42,825 bases of DNA from Amycolatopsis sp. A133 (lineage in GTDB: Bacteria > Actinomycetota > Actinomycetes > Mycobacteriales > Pseudonocardiaceae): positions 1 to 42,825 of the forward strand of contig NZ_JAVHJU010000032.1 in assembly GCF_031082405.1 (NCBI RefSeq). Reading direction: 5' to 3'. The notes beneath the pieces were generated by a model, which was not told the DNA's origin, did not search any database, and worked only from the letters and a program-made list of their open reading frames with translations. Below, piece after piece: positions 39,326 through 42,825 of this stretch (within the stretch, counting starts at the first letter, position 1; every line of letters begins with the position of its first letter). Made by a program: the position numbers and the translations under genes.

Positions 39326-40882
39326 GTGGCATCGGTGGTCGGCAAGAAGATCGGCGGACGGACCTACTACTACCTGGCGGAGTCCGCCCGGGTGGACGGC
39401 AAGCCGCGGGTGGTGACCCAGCGTTACCTCGGCACGGCCGACGAGATCGCGCGCGCCGTCCCCGGTGGCGAGCCCGCCTCGGCGTCGTACCGGCCGTACG
39501 GCGACGTCGCCGCGGTCTGGGCGACGCTTTCGCGCCTCGGCTTCGTCGGCCGCGTCGACGACGTGGTGCGCACGAAGCCGTCGCTGGGACTGACCCTGGC
39601 CGTCGCGGTGCTGCACCGCGCGACCGCTCCGGAGACGCCGATGGGGCAGTGGTGGGCCGAGGGGGCGGCCGCCGACCTCGTGCGGCCCCGGCTGTCCACA
39701 GTGGATGGACTGTGGCGGGCCCTGGAACGGCTGACGCCGGACCGCATCGCGGGCATCGAGGAAACCGTCGCTTCCGCGGTCCTGGACACCCTGGACGACC
39801 ACGCGGCGCTCGCCGTCGACGTCCCGCAGTTCGCCGCGTTCGCCCCGGCCGACTGCACGTTGCCTTCGGCGTGCCGGGGCGTGCTGGCCGGAGCGGGCAT
39901 GAAGGTGACCCGCGACGGCGCGATCCCGCTGGCCTCGCGGCTGTACCGGCGCGACGACGGCACCGCGCCGACGTTCGCCTCGCTGATGGCGGAACTGGGC
40001 CCGGCCACGCTCGTCTTCCACGCGGGCCAGGCGGCGCAGCTCGACCTGGGCTCACGCAGCGGCTTCGTCGGGTCGCTGCCGTTGACCGACCACCCCGAGC
40101 TGCTGACCCAGCCCGCGTCCGCGCGCAAGCGCGTCGACCCCGAGCGGTTCGCCGGGCTCACGGCGCTCGACACGCACGCGGTCGTCGACGGCGTCCGGCG
40201 GCGGGTGATCCTGACCCACTCGGCGACGCTGCACGCGGCGCAGTCCCGCGCGTTCGCCGACGAGCTGGCCACCGCGACCCGCGAGCTCGACGGCCTCGCC
40301 GAGGCACTGGCGGCCGGGACCCACCGCGGCGACCGCGCCCAGGTCCACGCCGAGATCGGCCGCGTGACCCGCGGCCGGCGCATCGAGCGCGTGCTCACCG
40401 CCGTCCTGAGCGGGAACCGGCCCGGCGAGATCCGGGTGGAACGCCGGATCGATGCTGCTGCCCTGGCCCGGCTGGACGAGGAGTTCTTCGGCAAGCAGGT
40501 GCTGGTCACCGACCGGGACTGGCCGGTCGCCGAGGTCGTCACGGCCTACCGGGCCCGCACCCACCTCGAATCGACGTTCCGCTGGCTCACCGGGCCCGCC
40601 GTCACCGGCCCGACCCCGCGCTGGGAGTGGACGCGACAGCGGATCGCGGCGCACGGCCTGGTCTCGCTACTGGCCGCGACGGTCACCCACCTGATGCGGC
40701 GCGAAGCGGACCGGGCGGGGATGAACCTGTCGGTGCGGGAGCTGCTCGACCAGCTCGCGGGCATCGGCGAGCTGGTGCTGCGGTATCCGTCGACCGGCGG
40801 ACGGCCCCGGGCGAAACGCCTGCTGACCTCGCCCGAGCCGGGTCAGCAGGCGCTGTTCTCGTTGTTTCAGGACTCCCGGTAG
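39326..40882 (+). CDS. IS1634-like transposase-derived protein, probably domesticated
   Basis: Protein of 518 aa resembling IS1634/IS4-type DDE transposases: N-terminal KKIGGRTYYYLAESARVDGK and RVVTQRYLG, central RDGAIPLASRLY, and the C-terminal YREK-like region LVTDRDWPVAEVVTAYRART followed by HLESTFRWL. D165 (LAVDVPQF) fits the first catalytic Asp and E415 the final Glu, but the second Asp position reads LVFHAGQ (H232), so the triad is broken. I noticed no terminal inverted repeats or target duplications at its borders. The frame is intact and it has its own promoter. A domesticated DNA-binding protein is more likely than an active element. It overlaps ydfG by 16 bp at the 3' end. Confidence 0.78.
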   Translation: MASVVGKKIGGRTYYYLAESARVDGKPRVVTQRYLGTADEIARAVPGGEPASASYRPYGDVAAVWATLSRLGFVGRVDDVVRTKPSLGLTLAVAVLHRATAPETPMGQWWAEGAAADLVRPRLSTVDGLWRALERLTPDRIAGIEETVASAVLDTLDDHAALAVDVPQFAAFAPADCTLPSACRGVLAGAGMKVTRDGAIPLASRLYRRDDGTAPTFASLMAELGPATLVFHAGQAAQLDLGSRSGFVGSLPLTDHPELLTQPASARKRVDPERFAGLTALDTHAVVDGVRRRVILTHSATLHAAQSRAFADELATATRELDGLAEALAAGTHRGDRAQVHAEIGRVTRGRRIERVLTAVLSGNRPGEIRVERRIDAAALARLDEEFFGKQVLVTDRDWPVAEVVTAYRARTHLESTFRWLTGPAVTGPTPRWEWTRQRIAAHGLVSLLAATVTHLMRREADRAGMNLSVRELLDQLAGIGELVLRYPSTGGRPRAKRLLTSPEPGQQALFSLFQDSR

Positions 40883-41625
40883 ATCTGCAGCGCCGAGAAG
40901 CTCTGGACCACCGGCATCAGCTCGATGACGTTGATGTTCACGTGCTTCGGCCGGCTGGCGGCCCAGTAGACGGACTCGGCGACGTCGTCGGCGGTCAGCG
41001 GCGTGGTGCCTTCGTAGACCTTGTCCGCTTTGGCCTGGTCGCCGTCGAAGCGGACCTTCGAGAAGTCCGTGCCGCCGACCATGCCGGGCTCGACGTTCGT
41101 CACCCGCACGCCGGTGCCGTGCAGGTCGCTGCGCAGGTTGAGGCTGAACTGGTGGACGAACGCCTTGGTCGCGCCGTAGACGTTGCCGCCGGGGTAGGGG
41201 TAGGTGCCGGCGATCGAGCCGAGGTTGATCACGTGCCCGCGGCCGCGCTCGACCATGCCCGGCAGCAGCGCGCGGGTGACGTGCGTGAGGCCGCGGACGT
41301 TGGTCGCGATCATCTCGTCCCAGTCCCGGAGGTCGGCCTTGTGCGCGGGTTCCAGGCCCTTGGCCAGGCCGGCGTTGTTGACCAGGACGTCGACCTCTCG
41401 CCAGTCCTGCGGGAGGCCTTCGACGGTGCTCTTGACCGCCTCGGGGTCGCCGACGTCGAGTTGGCGGGGGAGGACCGCTTCCCCGAGCTCGCCGGCCAGC
41501 TTCTCGAGCTTGTCCGCGCTGCGGGCGACGGCGATCACGCGGGCGCCCTCGGCGACGAACCGGCGCGCGATGGCGTCGCCGAAGCCGGCGCTGGCGCCGG
41601 TCACGAACACGGTCTGCTGGGTCAT
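40867..41625 (-). CDS. ydfG: NADP-dependent 3-hydroxy acid dehydrogenase (YdfG-like SDR)
   Basis: Short-chain dehydrogenase of 252 aa, very similar throughout to E. coli YdfG, which oxidises L-allo-threonine, L-serine and 3-hydroxy acids and reduces malonic semialdehyde. TGASAGFG (9-16), LVNNAGLAKGLEPAHKAD, catalytic S137/Y150/K154 (GGNVYGATKAFV) and the C-terminal HVNINVIELMPVVQS all match. Its ATG overlaps the stop of the upstream hydrolase gene (ATGA), so the two are coupled. Confidence 0.92.
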   Translation of the reverse strand: MTQQTVFVTGASAGFGDAIARRFVAEGARVIAVARSADKLEKLAGELGEAVLPRQLDVGDPEAVKSTVEGLPQDWREVDVLVNNAGLAKGLEPAHKADLRDWDEMIATNVRGLTHVTRALLPGMVERGRGHVINLGSIAGTYPYPGGNVYGATKAFVHQFSLNLRSDLHGTGVRVTNVEPGMVGGTDFSKVRFDGDQAKADKVYEGTTPLTADDVAESVYWAASRPKHVNINVIELMPVVQSFSALQIYRES

Positions 41626-42419
41626 GGGGTGGCTCCGCTGCTCGTGCTGTCGGTCAGGAAGGTGCTGAGGGCCTCGTCGAACTCGGCCTCGCGCTCCAGG
41701 TTAGGCAGGTGGCCCGCGCCCTCGACCACCACCAGGGTGGAACCCTTCGTCCTCCGGTGGATCAGCTCGGCGTCGGCGACCGGGGTGAACTCGTCCTCGC
41801 TGCCGACGACCACGAGGGTGGGGACTTCCAGGTTGGCCAGTCCCGGCGTGTAGTCGGGACGCTCGGCGCGTCCCCTGAGCGCGGCCGCGGCTCCCTTCTC
41901 CGGGGCGGTGCGCATCATCCTGCGGACGTGCGCCTCGACGTCCGGCCTGGTCGCGCGGGTCTGCTTCGAGATCATCTTCGGGAGGAGCTCCTCGGCGTAC
42001 TGCTCCATGCCTTCCGCGGTGATCCGGTCGGCGGTGTCGAAGCGGGCCTGCCTGGCCTCCGGGGTGTCGAGGCCCGCGAAGGTGTCGGCCAGGACGAGGG
42101 CGGTCACGCGCTGCGGGTGGTCCGCGACGAGCTGCATGGCGATCTGGCCGCCCATGGAAAGGCCGCCGAGCACGAAGCGGTCCAGCCGGAGGTGGTCGGC
42201 CAGCTCGACGAGGTCGTGGGCGAAGACGTCGAGACCGGTCTTCGTGTCCCGGCTCGCCGACTGCCCGTACCCGCGGAGGTCGGGGGTGACGACGCGGTAG
42301 CCGCTTCTGCTCAGGTGCTCGGCCTGGGGCCGCCACATGGAGCGGTCGAAGGGGTGGCCGTGGACGAGCAGGACGGGCTGTCCGTCCCGGGGGCCGAGGT
42401 CGTCGTGCGCGAGGTTCAT
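41622..42419 (-). CDS. Alpha/beta hydrolase
   Basis: Hydrolase of 265 aa: oxyanion segment VLLVHGHPFDRSMW, nucleophile S88 in LGGLSMGGQ, acid Asp in VVGSEDEFTPV and catalytic His in VEGAGHLPNLE. A cap region lies at about 110-190. It resembles the chloroperoxidase/3-oxoadipate enol-lactonase type; the substrate is unknown. ATG 42419 (MNLAHDDLGP) is exactly 7 nt from TAGCGT, so a leaderless mRNA is likely; the frame extends upstream without similarity. It is first in an operon with ydfG, under a promoter with three direct repeats. Confidence 0.88.
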   Translation of the reverse strand: MNLAHDDLGPRDGQPVLLVHGHPFDRSMWRPQAEHLSRSGYRVVTPDLRGYGQSASRDTKTGLDVFAHDLVELADHLRLDRFVLGGLSMGGQIAMQLVADHPQRVTALVLADTFAGLDTPEARQARFDTADRITAEGMEQYAEELLPKMISKQTRATRPDVEAHVRRMMRTAPEKGAAAALRGRAERPDYTPGLANLEVPTLVVVGSEDEFTPVADAELIHRRTKGSTLVVVEGAGHLPNLEREAEFDEALSTFLTDSTSSGATP

Positions 42420-42426
42420 GCCGTCG

Positions 42427-42482
42427 ACGCTAAGCGGAGCTTTCACTCGGAGCAATATGGTGCAATGTAGTCGGAGCAATGT
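42427..42482 (-). promoter_or_regulatory. Promoter of the hydrolase-ydfG operon with three direct repeats
   Basis: In the transcription direction: ACATTGCTCCGA (42482-42471), ACATTGCACCAT (42468-42457) and ATATTGCTCCGA (42458-42447), then a 17-bp spacer after -35 TTGCTC (42455-42450) and -10 TAGCGT (42432-42427). The third repeat contains the -35 hexamer; the other two are upstream, the layout expected for an activator. The cognate regulator is not in the window as far as I can see. Confidence 0.65.
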
Positions 42483-42582
42483 TCTTTCGGTGGCGCTCCC
42501 GGCGGGTTGGGGGCAGACTGGGGCGCAGACGGGTCCCGTCATGGGGTCTGACCTGCGCTGATCTTGTTAACCGACCCCCCTG

Positions 42583-42610
42583 TTTCGGGCTGTTTCCGGG
42601 CATGTAAAGT
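42583..42610 (+). promoter_or_regulatory. Putative rRNA operon promoter
   Basis: TAAAGT (42605-42610) followed by TCTCCAAGTCGCCAGG is the familiar -10 and start region of actinobacterial rrn promoters. A weak -35 candidate, TTTCGG (42583-42588), is 16 bp upstream. Confidence 0.55.
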
Positions 42611-42825
42611 TCTCCAAGTCGCCAGGGAAACCGGGTGGCCACCGGGACACGAACCAAGCTCTCGCGAATAGCGATTGAGTGGGTGTCCCGCCAAAACTGC
42701 TAGGAATAACCCGCTTCGGGTGACGCTGGGCCTTGGGTCTGGAGTCGGTCGGGGTGTGTTGCTTGAGAACTCAACAGTGTGCTAGTGAACTAAGCCAGTA
42801 GAGCTTATGTATTGAAACCTCGTAT
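42611..42825 (+). other. rRNA operon leader (5' external transcribed spacer)
   Basis: Conserved leader features lie in this order: a stem GGGACAC (42644-42650) with GTGTCCC (42683-42689), a small ACCCG-CTT-CGGGT hairpin near 42709-42721, and TGTTGCTTGAGAACTCAA (42757-42774), the antitermination/processing block preceding actinomycete 16S genes. The 16S gene itself is not reached. No coding gene is visible in 42420-42825 apart from the hydrolase promoter and this leader. Confidence 0.8.

Noticed and set aside
39182..40021. N-terminal extension of fbiC to a 1145-aa frame
   Set aside because: The frame is open upstream, but family length, the N-terminal MGPEPD start and the TAGCGT position 7 nt before ATG 39181 argue for the shorter protein; the extra part overlaps the transposase-like gene and promoter.
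39326..40882. Active insertion sequence
   Set aside because: The second catalytic Asp position holds His and I saw no terminal inverted repeats or target-site duplications, so it is listed as a transposase-derived gene and not as a mobile element.
42543..42825. 16S rRNA gene start
   Set aside because: Only leader features are present; the conserved 5' end of 16S (AGAGTTTGATC-like) is not reached before the window ends.
1..42825. tRNA genes
   Set aside because: No CCA-proximal T-loop (GGTTCRA) with a matching acceptor stem was noticed on either strand by eye; a tRNAscan run would be decisive.

Overview
The window is high-GC, densely packed DNA from a filamentous actinomycete. The rRNA leader at the right edge, the abundance of LacI, LysR, AraC and SDR genes, an FO synthase for coenzyme F420, and several palindromic intergenic repeats point to Pseudonocardiaceae, probably Amycolatopsis or a close relative. 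That placement is inference from sequence style, not a search. All product names come from reading the translations.

Layout. (1) 1-2.2 kb: an exact 21-bp-period array of palindromic repeats beside a two-component pair. (2) 2.2-6.1 kb: an IclR gene and a two-gene operon (sugar-phosphate isomerase/epimerase and a DUF993 protein) with a textbook LacI operator at its start site and its LacI regulator just upstream. (3) 6.2-14.5 kb: unlinked metabolic genes: a deazaflavin (F420)-dependent nitroreductase, a PlsC-type acyltransferase, dihydrolipoamide dehydrogenase, a GNAT, a quinone-oxidoreductase-like gene with a MerR-type promoter, a secreted subtilase whose catalytic His is replaced by Glu, an SDR and an AraC regulator. 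(4) 14.5-20 kb: a PRISE-like SDR divergent from a LysR gene, a nucleotidyltransferase coupled to an orphan oligopeptide-type binding lipoprotein, and a secreted LVIVD-repeat protein.

(5) 20-31.2 kb is the most coherent system: an apparent alpha-glucan (alpha-1,3-glucan or nigeran) utilisation locus, all on the minus strand. Two tandem secreted GH87 glucanases, each with an N-terminal carbohydrate-binding-like domain, a beta-helix catalytic domain and a C-terminal discoidin domain, would cut the polymer. A binding lipoprotein and two permeases would import the fragments, and a GH13 alpha-glucosidase would hydrolyse them inside the cell. A LacI regulator sits between the two operons. The promoters of both operons share one layout: a GCAAGTT box, 15 bp, a TTGCG -35 hexamer, 18 bp, and a TA-type -10.

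(6) 31.2-36 kb: a methyltransferase coupled to a visibly decayed esterase pseudogene, then a three-gene operon of BesD/ArpA-like Fe(II)/2-oxoglutarate dioxygenase, SAM methyltransferase and choline/carnitine-type O-acyltransferase. That combination could make an O-acylated, N-methylated hydroxy amino acid (acylcarnitine-like); I know of no described pathway with this composition. (7) 36-42.8 kb: a DUF4232 lipoprotein, bifunctional FO synthase (fbiC), a probably domesticated IS1634-like transposase protein lacking a catalytic Asp, a ydfG/alpha-beta-hydrolase operon, and the promoter and leader of an rRNA operon whose 16S gene lies just beyond the window.

Start codons were chosen from ribosome-binding sites, -10 positions and family N-termini. 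Several genes appear to be leaderless (TANNNT 6-7 nt before the start codon).
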